From the NCBI GenBank assembly GCA_905221605.1, contig CAJNDS010002350.1, positions 374,501 through 438,500 on the forward strand: a stretch of DNA of 64,000 nucleotides, given 5' to 3'. The stretch's first letter is position 1, and each line of letters starts with the position of its first letter. Shown here piece by piece: positions 1-10,300 of this stretch. The translations under genes and the position numbers were made by a program. The DNA is from Symbiodinium natans (taxonomy: Eukaryota; Sar; Dinophyceae; Suessiales; Symbiodiniaceae). The notes beneath the pieces were generated by a model, which saw nothing but the letters and a program-made list of their open reading frames with translations, did no database searches and was not told the DNA's origin.

Positions 1-207
1 CACATATTTACACACCCAAACACACACACAGATCTCGAGGCACACACACACACAGGCGCACACACACACACACACAGACCCACAGACACAGAGATACAGA
101 GACACAGAGACACAGGGACACAGAGACGCAGAGACACAGAGACACAGGGACAGAGACACACACACACACACATGCACACACACACACAGAGACACACACA
201 CACACAC

Positions 208-294
<87 letters not shown>

Positions 295-540
295 GCGGGG
301 CATGACACAGACACAGACACAGAGAGAGACAAAAAGAGAGACACACACACACACACACAGAGGACGCACAGAGACACGCACAGACACACAGCGACACACT
401 TAGTATGTTATACTACACCGACACAGAGACCCATACACACAGGGATTATATATATATATATGAATAAGGAAAAAAAGAATATACGAAGCCAACTATAGAC
501 ACGACTCAGACAGAGAGCGAGAGATGGAGAGACATGGAGA
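1..540. repeat. CA- and GA-rich microsatellite block
   Basis: Almost pure (CA)n, (GA)n and mixed CACAGA runs fill this stretch. Open frames through it on either strand encode only low-complexity Ser/Leu/Cys/Val or Arg/Glu/Thr/His peptides and are not genes. No coding signal is seen up to about 750. Confidence 0.9.
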
Positions 541-749
541 GTGCATTCAGAAACGAACTTCGCAACTCTCGCTATAGAGCCGAGGCAACCTGATTCTGCG
601 CCGACTGGAAGGGCACGTTGGTCTGCAGTCGCCGCAACCTGGTTTATAGGGCTTCTACGGCTTTTTTGTCGTTTAGGATAGGGTTTAGGGGGTAGCGGGG
701 CTCTATCCAGGTCTGCCCAGTTGGACGAACATGAGAGTTATTGGGTTGT

Positions 750-1140
750 TTAGGTGCGCGGGGATCTAGGGGCTTGCCCAATTGGACGAAATAGTACCTG
801 CGTCTGAAAGTGTTTGACATGTTTATGTGAGACAGTGGACAAGCTGTTTTGGAGGAGGGTTTGTTGAAGGGAACTGGCCTTCTCTTTGCTTGCTTTCAAA
901 GCATCCATCTTTTCTTGCAACTCCTGCCACAAAGTAGCAAACATAAAGGGGTTTACTGGTGGATGCATGCATGCCAAAAGCTAACGAGATGTCCGGCCTG
1001 GATCTGCCTTTGGATTTCCATCTCATCGTGGGGTTGCTCTTGCTTTATCACCCCAGCCATGGCAATAGCATTCAGAATTTGTCCACCCCTGACTAAAGTG
1101 GTGGTCGAGCCACCAACGGTGCTCGAGCTAGACGTTGCTT
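750..1140 (-). CDS. Unrecognised exon-like segments (minus strand)
   Basis: Two short minus-strand frames have ordinary protein composition. One, beginning at a Met near 1140, reads MKATSSSSTVGG and continues with QILNAIAMAGVIKQEQ and an amphipathic DEMEIQRQIQAGHLVSF. The other, in a different frame at about 960-840, reads FATLWQELQEKMDALKASK and looks like a coiled coil. They could be two exons of one gene downstream of the 1494-3496 gene. I do not recognise the protein, and neither splice junction is certain. Confidence 0.3.
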
Positions 1141-1493
1141 TCATCTCGAGCAGAGAATCTGTGTGTTGCGGGTTGCAAGGTTGCTGGGGGTGGGGGTGGG
1201 GGGGGGTGGGGAGGGGGGACTTGGGAGGCTGTTTGGGAGGCGATCGGGGGTTTTTTCGGAGGCTTTGGGAGGCTGTTTGGGAGGCGGCCGCCAATTTCCG
1301 CCATCCGCCGCCGATTTCCGCCATTTGGCCGCCGATTTCCGCCATCGTTTGTGGCCATTTTTTTCTACACAAGTCCCATCGTGAGCAGGACGTCAGCAGC
1401 TAGAAACCAATCCGGTCCAAATCATAGAACATTGTACACGAATGACACACACATGAACTTCCCCACTGGTTGCTGCTGAAGGCCCTGCAGCTC

Positions 1494-3496
1494 CTAGAAC
1501 ACACCAGGTTCTTTGGGAATCAATTCCTTAAACTGAACAGGCACCTTGACACACTCTGCTCTGCGTAAATAGCAGACAACATCTCCCAGCTCTGCCTCTT
1601 CCCACTTAGGAGTGGCATAGCTCAGCCTGGCGAAAATATCCTGGATGGCAATGTGCTCCTGAAGATCGGTCACCTGACAGGGAGAGGCGGGGGAGGGGGG
1701 GGGAGGGGGGGGGAGGGTCAAAATGCTTGTGTGATTTTGACCCACTAAAATTTCCGGTTTAGGGTTTATAGGGTTTATAGGGTTTATAGGGTTTATAGGG
1801 TTTATAGGGTTTATAGGGTTTATAGGGTTTATAGGGTTTATAGGGTTTATAGGGTTTAGGGTCTGTAGGGTTTAGGGTTTCGCCACCCGCGAAGGGTTTA
1901 GGGTTTATATAGTTTAGGGTTTATATAGGGTTTATAAAGTTTATAGGGTTTAGGGTTTATAGGGTTTAGGGTACCGTAATTATAAGCCTGGCCTGAGGCG
2001 TCGGCCGTGGCATCTGCCGGGTCGGTTCGATCATTTCGACCATCTTCCGTGCAAAGAGTGGAGGATAAATCCTTAGAGGACTTTGAATGAACAGAAGCAT
2101 GCTTGTGTTAAGCACACACGCATGCCCTAAGAATATCTTTCACAAGACTGGCTGCCACCAAGAAGCCCAGTGGCTTTCAAGTGTTTAGAGCCTGTGTAGG
2201 TTTTTCGGCCCTTCCTGTCCCTGCCGCGAACAGCCGTTTTGTTGGTGCTTTTCTTTTGGTCACCAATCAATCTCCCCAAATCCAGAAGGCGGACAAATGG
2301 CGACGTTGACCATAATATCGACCGTTTGGGGTTCTCGTGTCCCCAATGTTTCATCCAGAAGCGCTGGACAAATACCTGAGTTGCAGAGTGTCATGGCTCA
2401 TACAGTATATGGTCTGGACACGTCAAGCAGAAATTCAGAAAATTAAGCACAATGGATAGAGCAGGGCATGTTTGACAAGCCACTTTGACATTAGCCGTCT
2501 TCAGTACCTTCAGCAACCATTGAAACCGCGGGTAGTAGCCGATCACAGAGCTACCAGGGTTCTCGATGAAGAAGTTGTGGCCCAAGCAAACCAAAAGGGC
2601 CAACAGGAGCATCGCCCTGCCCAGTTTAGGGTTTATAGGGTCGATAGGGATAGGGTTTATGATACATATAGGGTGCTCTAAGGGCTTTTCTCTTGCTTCC
2701 CCTCGTAGTTGGGACCCCCAGCCCCTACTCTAGAGGGGCAAGGTGAAGGTTTAGGGTTCAGGGTGCCCCTATAAACCCTATAAACCCTATAAACCCTAAA
2801 CCCTAACCCTCCTCCCTTTGTGTACTTATATATATATATATATATATCTGTATATATAACCCTATAAACCCTATAAACCCTATAAACCCTATTATAAACC
2901 CTATAAACCCTAAACCCTATAAACCCTATAAACCCTAATATAGGTTATATAAGGGTTTGTGTGGGTTTAGGGTAGCCTGGTGCACATGCAAGGAAGAGCT
3001 GCGGTTGCTGCTTCTCCTGCCTGCTGGTTGCCTTGTTCGCGGCTGCGACCGAAGGAGCCGACACATTGCCCCATGGATTCAACTCGTCTCTTTTGGTCGA
3101 ACCCCTGCTCATGCTCACGAAGGTACTGCACTCTATGCCCAGCATGGATATAGCTCCAGCAGGGGAGCCTGAAAGAATCATCATCACGGCCAACCTGAGC
3201 ACCCCATGACTCCATGTGTATAATAGCAAACTCACACGCGCAGGCGCATGTGCCACGTGTGACTTACAATTTAAGGTCAGATTCAGGCACGTGAAACCGG
3301 CGTTGCCATTGAGCTCGAGGGCCGATTGAGTAGGGTTGTCATCATAGTTTTTGTCAGCTGCAATGGCTCGGTATCCGACCTTCTGGGCAATGTTTGTGAT
3401 CCTTGCTCGACCCGCGTAGAGCTCCACAACATCATAATCAAGGGCCGTGAAGGCAGGTTTTGGCTCAACCCAATAGGCCATCAGCACCACAGCCAC
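1494..3496 (-). CDS. Dinoflagellate 'ELYAG' methyltransferase-like family protein, multi-exon
   Basis: At least six exons on the minus strand. Exon 1 (to 3291) carries VVELYAGRARITNIAQKVGY, resembling the SAM-binding motif I of C5-methyltransferase-like folds. A GT-AG intron (3290-3195) joins it in frame to exon 2 (from 3194) with MLGIECSTFVSMSRGSTKR. Later exons are about 2610-2470 (GHNFFIENPGSSVIGYYPRF), about 2382-2170 (FWMKHWGHENPKRSILW), about 2085-1985 (LFARKMVEMIEPTRQMP) and 1672-1494 (ending KELIPKEPGVF, stop TAG). The order matches a large dinoflagellate protein family of unproven function that I know from memory. The methyltransferase link is inferred from motif resemblance only. 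The start codon may lie upstream of 3496. Two introns contain telomere-like TTTATAGGG arrays. Confidence 0.6.
1758..1972. repeat. TTTATAGGG telomere-like array inside an intron
   Basis: More than ten tandem copies of the 9-mer TTTATAGGG, a variant of the plant/dinoflagellate telomere unit TTTAGGG, with some TTTAGGG copies at the right side. It lies between the last two proposed exons of the 1494-3496 gene. Confidence 0.9.
2760..2950. repeat. CCCTATAAA array with a short (TA)n run, intronic
   Basis: The same telomere-like unit on the opposite strand (CCCTATAAA and CCCTAAA), interrupted by a TATATA run at about 2826-2858. It lies between proposed exons 2 and 3 of the 1494-3496 gene, so two introns of one gene carry the repeat in opposite orientations. 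Confidence 0.85.
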
Positions 3497-4008
3497 AAAG
3501 GCCTTCAGGGAAGCATCTTTTTGTCTAGTACAACCCTACACTTTGTTATATTTGCCCTCCTTACCAGTTTGCTGCTGACTCAGGTGAGTGCTGCGCTCTG
3601 CTCCGAGTCCTTGCCGCACTAATTCAAGCAGGAAGCCTTTGGTACACCCATACTCATCAAGCGTCGCAGACACACGTCGAACTGGGACGGGGATAGCATG
3701 GCAGGCCGGTAGCTTTCGATCGGTTGAAAATGGTTGAAACACATGGGGTTTTTGGGCTTGCATCCATGATGATTCAGATGGAAGTCTTGTGTGTGTCAGC
3801 CCATGAGCAAGAACTGTCTGCGCGAGTCATGCGTTAAGGTTGAGCTGCACAAGTGCGGCCAGCAATTCCGTCAGTCAGACTTGCAAAGCCCGCCTGCATC
3901 CAAGGTGTCCGGGAGACAGCCTCGCCGAGCCAGAAAGGCTTGGCCGGGCTTCATGGTCTGGCCTTAGCAGCGGGGAGATTGGTGTGGAGAGTGGGGAGGG
4001 GGGGTCCC

Positions 4009-4121
4009 TACACCCTATAAACCCTAAACCCTATAAACCCTATAAACCCTATATTATAAACCCTATAAGCCCATTATAAACCCTATATAAACCCTAAGGG
4101 GGTGGGGGGGAGGGGGGGGGG
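4009..4121. repeat. CCCTATAAA array ending in a G-run at an assembly gap
   Basis: A third telomere-like array (CCCTATAAA/CCCTAAA), then a run of G with few interruptions that stops at the N block. The gap probably reflects an unresolved simple repeat. Confidence 0.85.
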
Positions 4122-4221
4122 NNNNNNNNNNNNNNNNNNNNNNNNNNNNNNNNNNNNNNNNNNNNNNNNNNNNNNNNNNNNNNNNNNNNNNNNNNNNNNN
4201 NNNNNNNNNNNNNNNNNNNNN
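4122..4221. other. Assembly gap, 100 N
   Basis: Exactly 100 N, the usual placeholder for a gap of unknown size. Sequence left and right of it is therefore joined only by scaffolding. Confidence 1.
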
Positions 4222-4517
4222 GTGCGCGTGCGTGCGTGTGTGCGTGCGTGCGCGTGTGCGTGTGTACGTGTGTGCGTGTGTGCGCGCGTGCGTGTGTGCG
4301 TGTGTGCGCGGGCGCGTGTGTGCGCGTGAGTGCGTGAGTGCGTGAGTGCGTGAGTGCGTGTGTGCGTGAGTGCGTGTGTGCGTGAGTGCGTGCGCGCGTG
4401 TGCGCGCGCGCGCGCGCGTGTGTGCGTGTGTGCGTGTGCGCGCGCGTGTGCGCATGTGTGCGCGTGTGTGCGCGTGTGTGCGTGTGTGCGCGCGTGTGTG
4501 CGCGTGTGTGCACGCGT
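4222..4517. repeat. GT/GC alternating purine-pyrimidine microsatellite
   Basis: About 300 bp of GTGCGTGTGCGC-type sequence directly after the gap. It is strictly alternating purine-pyrimidine and hence potentially Z-DNA forming. Long frames through it (Cys/Val/Arg or His/Thr/Ala) are artefacts. Confidence 0.9.
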
Positions 4518-4694
4518 GGTGGATAGAAGCTTGGTTCCATCCCGGCTTTGCAAGCGAAGAGGAACGCTGAGGCTGCAAGCGATTAAAGTCCAAGAAACAT
4601 GTTGACAATTACGGCTTGCTTCAAAACACTCAGTCAGGCGGCTGCCACCACGAGCTTCACGCAGCGAAGTGGCTCAACCTGTCCTTGGATCAGG

Positions 4695-5272
4695 CTTCGC
4701 TGTGTCTCTGTGTCTCTGTGTCTCTGTGTCTCTGTGTCATTCTGTGTCTCTGTGTCATTCTGTCTCTCTCTGTGTCATTCTGTCTCTGTGTCATTCTGTC
4801 TCTCTGTGTCTCTCTGTCTCTCTGTGTCTCTCTGTCTCTCTGTGTCTCTCTGTCTCTCTGTGTGTCGCTGTCTCTCTGTGTCTCTGTGTCTCTCTGTCTC
4901 TCTCTGTCTCTCTGTCTCTCTGCGTCTCTCTGTCTCTCTCCGTCTCTCTCTCTGTCTCTCTCCGTCTCTCTGTGTCTCTCTGTGTCTCTCTGTGTCTCTC
5001 TGTGTCTCCCTGTGTCTCTCTGTCTCTCTCTGTCTCTCTCTGTCTCTCTCCGTCTCTCTGTGTCTCTCTGTGTCTCTCTGTGTCTCTCTGTGTCTCTCTG
5101 TCTCTCTCTGTGTCTCTCTGTGTCTCTCTGTGTCTCTCTGTCTCTCTGTCTCTCTGGCTCTCTGTCTCTCTGTCTCTCTGTCTCTCTGTCTCTCTGTCTC
5201 TCTGTCTCTCTGTCTCTCTGTCTCTCTGTCTCTCTGTCTCTGTCTCTGTTTCTGTCTCTGCGTGCGCTGTCT
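4695..5272. repeat. CTCTGTGT/CTCTGTCT minisatellite
   Basis: Nearly 600 bp built from CTCTGTGT and CTCTGTCT octamers with few point changes. All three frames on both strands stay open (Ser/Leu/Cys/Val or Glu/Arg/Asp/Thr peptides) because the unit lacks stop codons, not because it is coding. Confidence 0.9.
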
Positions 5273-5581
5273 GTGTGTGTGTGGCCACTCCCGAACTGCA
5301 CGAGGGAGAATTGTTGCGTCTTGCAGGGGAGTGCGGCATGACTGTGGGACCGCGCTCAACGAAGCTACCGCAGTCATGGGATACCGAGTCTGATCAACTC
5401 GGCGTACCTGCGCAGTGATATGTTACATCATGTATTATCTTCGCTGTATCTTGCTGGAACAATCGCTGTTGTCCGCTAACATCCTCTAGTATCAGCCCCT
5501 TGGTCTGCATCTTAAGTAACTTGGATTTGACGAAGACGCCGGCGATCTCAACATCGAACAACCAAAGAACACTCCAGTGTG
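5273..5581. repeat. 309-bp duplication, copy 1
   Basis: Starts in GTGTGTGTGGCCACTC and ends at CACTCCAGTGTG. It is repeated at 6339-6647 with one difference seen (GAATTGTTG versus GAATTGCTG). On the minus strand it contains an open segment (about 5582-5394) with protein-like composition (VLWLFDVEIAGVFVKSK, LILEDVSGQQRLFQQD) ending at a stop. This may be a duplicated terminal exon of an unrecognised protein. Confidence 0.85.
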
Positions 5582-6338
5582 CGGACGCATGTCCAATAGG
5601 CGGAGGGCCCAGTGGTGCACCGTCTTGATCCCTTCGGGGCAATGGAGGAAATAGATGAGGTTTACCTCCCGGTCGGCACTTACGTGCAAAGAAGTTAAGA
5701 TGATCGGCGAAAGCCAAAGCAGCCCCCGGGCAAAGTACGCTGGTCACAAAGTACCCAAATGTCCCCTGGATCTCTCGTTGTCGTTTCCCTTTCTTGTGTC
5801 TGTCCCGTGTGTTTTGTTCTTCGGGTTTCTCTCTTCCTTTCCGTTTCCTTTGCTGATTCCTCCTTCTTCGTTCTCTCACCTTCAGGTACCGGGACGGGAG
5901 GACGGGCAAGTTGCCACCAATTTGGGGTTTTTCCCTCGGTTAGGCTTCCGGGCCGACAGTATCTCGAGACAATGCGGTCATCCTCCTCGCCGCGAAGAAG
6001 CCTCGGTGCCTTGGTTTGTGCCGTGGTGACTTTCCTCGAGCCGAAGCACGGCGTGAGCAGTAGACATATCTCGGCGAATTAGGCACGAGCCTCTGGGCCT
6101 TGGTAAAGCTCCCCCGGGACTCGCTTGAGCACACATTCCCTGCGTGCAGCTGACATAGCCTTTGTGTGAGTTTCAGCAAATTGGATTTGAGCCTCGGTGC
6201 CTTGGTTTGAGTTTGATGACTGTCTACGCATGACACTTGCAGCAGATTTAGCCTTGTGTGAGCCTCGGCGAAGTAGCTATGAGTATCGGTGTCTTGGTTC
6301 GTGCTGCTTCCTATTTGCATTATCCGCCGCACTGCGGC
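5582..6338. other. Spacer between the duplicated blocks; no clear gene
   Basis: On the minus strand the open frame of copy 1 continues upstream to about 5909 (FADHLNFFARKCRPGGKPHL), which may be coding. The rest shows repeated phrases such as GCCTCGGTGCCTTGGTTTG (seen near 6000 and 6192) but no recognisable product. Confidence 0.4.
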
Positions 6339-6647
6339 GGTGTGTGTGTGGCCACTCCCGAACTGCACGAGGGAGAATTGCTGCGTCTTGCAGGGGAGTG
6401 CGGCATGACTGTGGGACCGCGCTCAACGAAGCTACCGCAGTCATGGGATACCGAGTCTGATCAACTCGGCGTACCTGCGCAGTGATATGTTACATCATGT
6501 ATTATCTTCGCTGTATCTTGCTGGAACAATCGCTGTTGTCCGCTAACATCCTCTAGTATCAGCCCCTTGGTCTGCATCTTAAGTAACTTGGATTTGACGA
6601 AGACGCCGGCGATCTCAACATCGAACAACCAAAGAACACTCCAGTGT
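6339..6647. repeat. 309-bp duplication, copy 2
   Basis: Second copy of the block at 5273-5581, offset 1066 bp, with one substitution seen. It runs directly into a TGTCTGTCGG/GGGTGTGT microsatellite (about 6645-6795). The same minus-strand protein-like segment is preserved (about 6648-6460). Confidence 0.85.
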
Positions 6648-6999
6648 GTGTCTGTCTGTCTTTCTGTCGGCCGGTCGGTCTGTCGGTCTGTCTGTCTGTC
6701 TGGGTGTGTGGGTGTGTGGGTGTGTGGCTGTGTGGGTGTGTGGGTGTGTGGGCGTGTGGGTGTGTGGCCGTGTGGGCGTGCGGGTGCGCGGGCGGGCGGT
6801 GCTGCTGAAGAAAAGCTGCCTTAAAGCTCAACAACCCCACACCGAGGGCAAAAACCACGCAAACAATACCGACAACACTCGGTCAATTGCGACCAAGATT
6901 CGGGCTCCTCCGCCAAAACTAGTTCTGCCGCCGCAATTGCGGCGGCAAACTGTGGCTGTGGCTGTGGTTGTGGTTGTTTGAAGCGGAGGGTGGCGATGG

Positions 7000-7088
7000 T
7001 TGCCATGGGCGCAGAAAGAAGCTTCGTTTGGGAATGGTCCTGCCACCCCGACTCCCAAAGCTGCAAGTGCCAAGGTCAGCAGCTTCAT
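7000..7088 (-). CDS. Possible first exon with signal peptide
   Basis: From a Met at 7088 the minus strand reads MKLLTLALAALGVGVAG, a compact hydrophobic stretch ending in small residues like a secretory signal peptide, followed by PFPNEASFCAHG. Downstream sequence (6960-6900) is low-complexity. No partner exon is recognised, so this remains a weak call. Confidence 0.3.
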
Positions 7089-7399
7089 GGCGACAAGTTG
7101 GGGGACCAGGTTGGCAATCGCAAGAGCCGAAGCTTTGAACTTTAGAAACACGCAAGAAAATGCCCATCGCTTGGCGTTGCCGGCCCTGCTGTTGCATTCA
7201 TACTGCACGCTGCGGAGCACTTTTTGCCACTTACGGTACCTGGTATCCCACATGCCACCTATGGCATGCCTGAGCTCTCCAGAACGGCCATGTGGCAGTG
7301 AAAGGAGGAACGCACTCTGCACACTCTGCCCTCTCTGCCCTCTGGAGCGAGGGCCGCAACTTGCATTACTACTTCAGGACCTGTGCAACATGTACTTTT

Positions 7400-10300
7400 A
7401 AAGTGACTTAAGTGATGCCTCAGAAGCCCCTAGGGAAAGATCCTTTGCTTCGCAAAGACTGTCCTTAGTTTCACAGGCAGCTGCACCATCGCAAAGCGCA
7501 ATGCACCACCAAGTGCTCAACAACCAAGTGTTCACGTCTGTGCAAACGTCGCTGTCCAAGGCTCCAAAGCTAGAGAGATTCAAGGCCAAAAAACCATGGA
7601 GCTCTGCACACTGCAGCTCTCCACAGCTCTCCACAATGCGCACACCTGGCTGTGAACCAGGCGCGCTCTCGTTATCCTCTGCGCCATCATCTCCATAGGA
7701 GAAAAATGGCCGACTCAATGGTGCCTCATCAGCCTTAAGCTGCCTTAGCTGCCTTAGCTGCGCGCTGCGAGAAGCTCCTGCAGTTGCTACGCTCGTCAAA
7801 GTCTACTACGGAGACTTGGGCAGCCCAGCTTCTTTTTTTGTTTCAGAACACTTCTTCATGCACGTGGAGATCAGGATCTTCGCGGTTCTCTTCCAGCGTC
7901 GTGCTGTCGGTGTGATTGGCATCACCAGACTCCTTCAAGTCTTCTGGCTCTCCGTCACCTGCACTCAGTTGAGTTCAGAAACAAGATGGTTGGGCTCCGC
8001 ATGGAACAAAGACACACACTTCGGCAAGCTGTGAATAAAGCAAGGTCTTTTTTGTGAACTTGGACTGCAACCTTCTTTGGCCGAGAGCTTGGAGGACACG
8101 GACTTCAGCGCACCACTCTGCAGGCGCCAAGCTACCTGCTCATCGTCCGCTTTCTCTGCGGAGCTCTCTTTCAATTCTAGGGCTTCCGGGGCTTCTAATT
8201 AGGGCTTCTATAGAGCTTCTAGGACCCTTGGAGCAGTGGGAGCAATGCAACTGACCGTTCTTCGCGCACAGCCTGCTTGGCCCGGAGTTCCAAATCCTCC
8301 TGCGTCGACGAGTAATTCCTCGCTGCGGCAGGGTTTTGCTCGCAAAAGAAGCCACCCGGTAACTCATCCCAAATTCCCAAACTCAGAACAGCTCCCTCCC
8401 AAATTCAGCCAGGGAGCTGTGGTGAGAACACCACAGCGATCTCCTGGAAAACCGCCTTGATGACTCGGATATAGGTTTGGAGGTCGACCCTCTCGAGCTG
8501 AGAGTATGTGGAGAGGTCGTCATAAAAGGACTGGGTTGGGAACCGGAAGCCGTCTTCCGCTATGATCGGAAGTATAGCACAGGAGTCGACCTGGCTAACT
8601 TGCAATAACCACTGTGCCATTTCTCGTGACTTGAAGCATCCCTCAGAACACACCACGAGGGCAGTTTTCGCTGTGGATGGGAGTTCGCGACCTTGCTGCA
8701 GAACCTGAGGCATCGAATTGCTGGAAGCCCCAACAAGCTTGGGAACAATGAGCGCCAGGAGGATGTATGCCGTCGCGGCAGCCTGTGGACAGAAGGCAGC
8801 AGAGCTGCTGCAGTATGATGCTGTGGCATATAAAAAAGATGGGAGGAAGTGGGGTTGTGCCCTCTAGGGCCCAGTGCCTAATGTGCCATGCCATCCTCCT
8901 GCCTCCATGTTGTCCAAATCTGCTAGGATGAGGCAGTCAGGGCGATCCTTCTGGTCGGTTACGGACCGAGTCCGGCTGGTGTTCGTCAGGCTGCTGACGA
9001 TGTGATCCACGGTGTCCATGCTTAGCAAAGACGCCACTTCCAAAGCTTCGACTGTATTGATCCAACGCAACGTCTCTTCCACCTCAGAGGCTTTTGTGCA
9101 ACACAAAGTCCTCTCAAAAACCTGCGTTTATTTGTTTTTAACATGTCAAACCTCCTGGATGCCGATGTTGTAATTTGCCAGCTCAGTGATGTCCGGGACA
9201 ATGCTGGTGTAATTATCAATGAACATCTTGTCGGGCTTGGCGAAGGCAGGCCACATGAGCAGTACCGTGTGCACTTTTTGCACTCTCGCAGTGACCATCT
9301 CCCCAACACACCACTTCCGGGTCAGGATGTCCTTCCGTGGGACATGTGGATGTCATGGGCGTTCCATGGGCCTTCCACCACCTTACAATACCTCGCCCTT
9401 GCTTTCGGGCAGAAAGCCCCTGAGTGAACGATCCGGCGAATTAGAGGATCAGAAACCTTACCGCACTGGCATACCCATGCATTCAACCGCCACGCACGCG
9501 AGCCGAGGCATGTTGAAAGTAGGCGAACTGGCTCATATTCGGTGCTTTTTGTGTCCCTTTGTCGGTCGAGCTCCCTTTTGCAGTTCTGTAAATTTTAATT
9601 GGCCGTCGGAAGTGGTACTTAGTTGTTCCCACGCACACGAACAGCGCAACAGACGGTGGGCACGGATGCTTGCGAACTCACCTGGAGCTTTCAAGCCTTC
9701 AAGGTTCCTCGAAACAACAGAACTTCACAAAGGCGAACAAGAATCAGTAAGCACCTACATGCACAACAGCTGGCTTCCCTAGTCTCGGACCGTTTCTTCT
9801 CGATTCTGGTGCCCCTTGTTAGTGACTTTTTTCGACAAGCCGCGAAGTCGCCGAAGCAAAGGCGCTAAGGACGACAGCCACAGCATGAAGCCCAGTCTCG
9901 TCTAAACGGCTTGAAACGTTCCATCGGCGACGTCTACCCTGCTGAGGCCTTTAAGCGATGCTATGATTCAGGACCTTGCGTCCTGAAACCCTCAAGGCAC
10001 AAGTCTTGGACAACCTCTGAACGGGCCGCTCCGCATTTCTGTTGCTTTGTTCTGTTATTTCTGTTACTTTCTGTTGCCTTGTGCTGTTTTCTATTCCGTC
10101 CTGGCTTCCGAGGATGACAAAGGTCTCCGTGTCCTGGCCAACATAGCTGAAGAGCCGCGTGAGGTCGTTGAGATCATCACAATCCACGAAAGTCGTAAAG
10201 CGGGAGCCGCGCTTCTGCAGCTCCATCTTGAGCAGCCGCGCGTAGCTTCCGGCCGCGACCTTTTGGTGGCAGAGGAAGAAGCGGAAAGGCTTCCGATACT

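Noticed and set aside
3458-3469. TTTTGGCTCAA, an 11-base match to the dinoflagellate spliced-leader sequence
   Set aside because: It lies on the plus strand inside a minus-strand coding exon, lacks the rest of the leader, and is short enough to be chance.
4700-5300. Long overlapping open frames (200-260 codons) on both strands
   Set aside because: They come from a stop-free octamer minisatellite; peptides are pure low-complexity.
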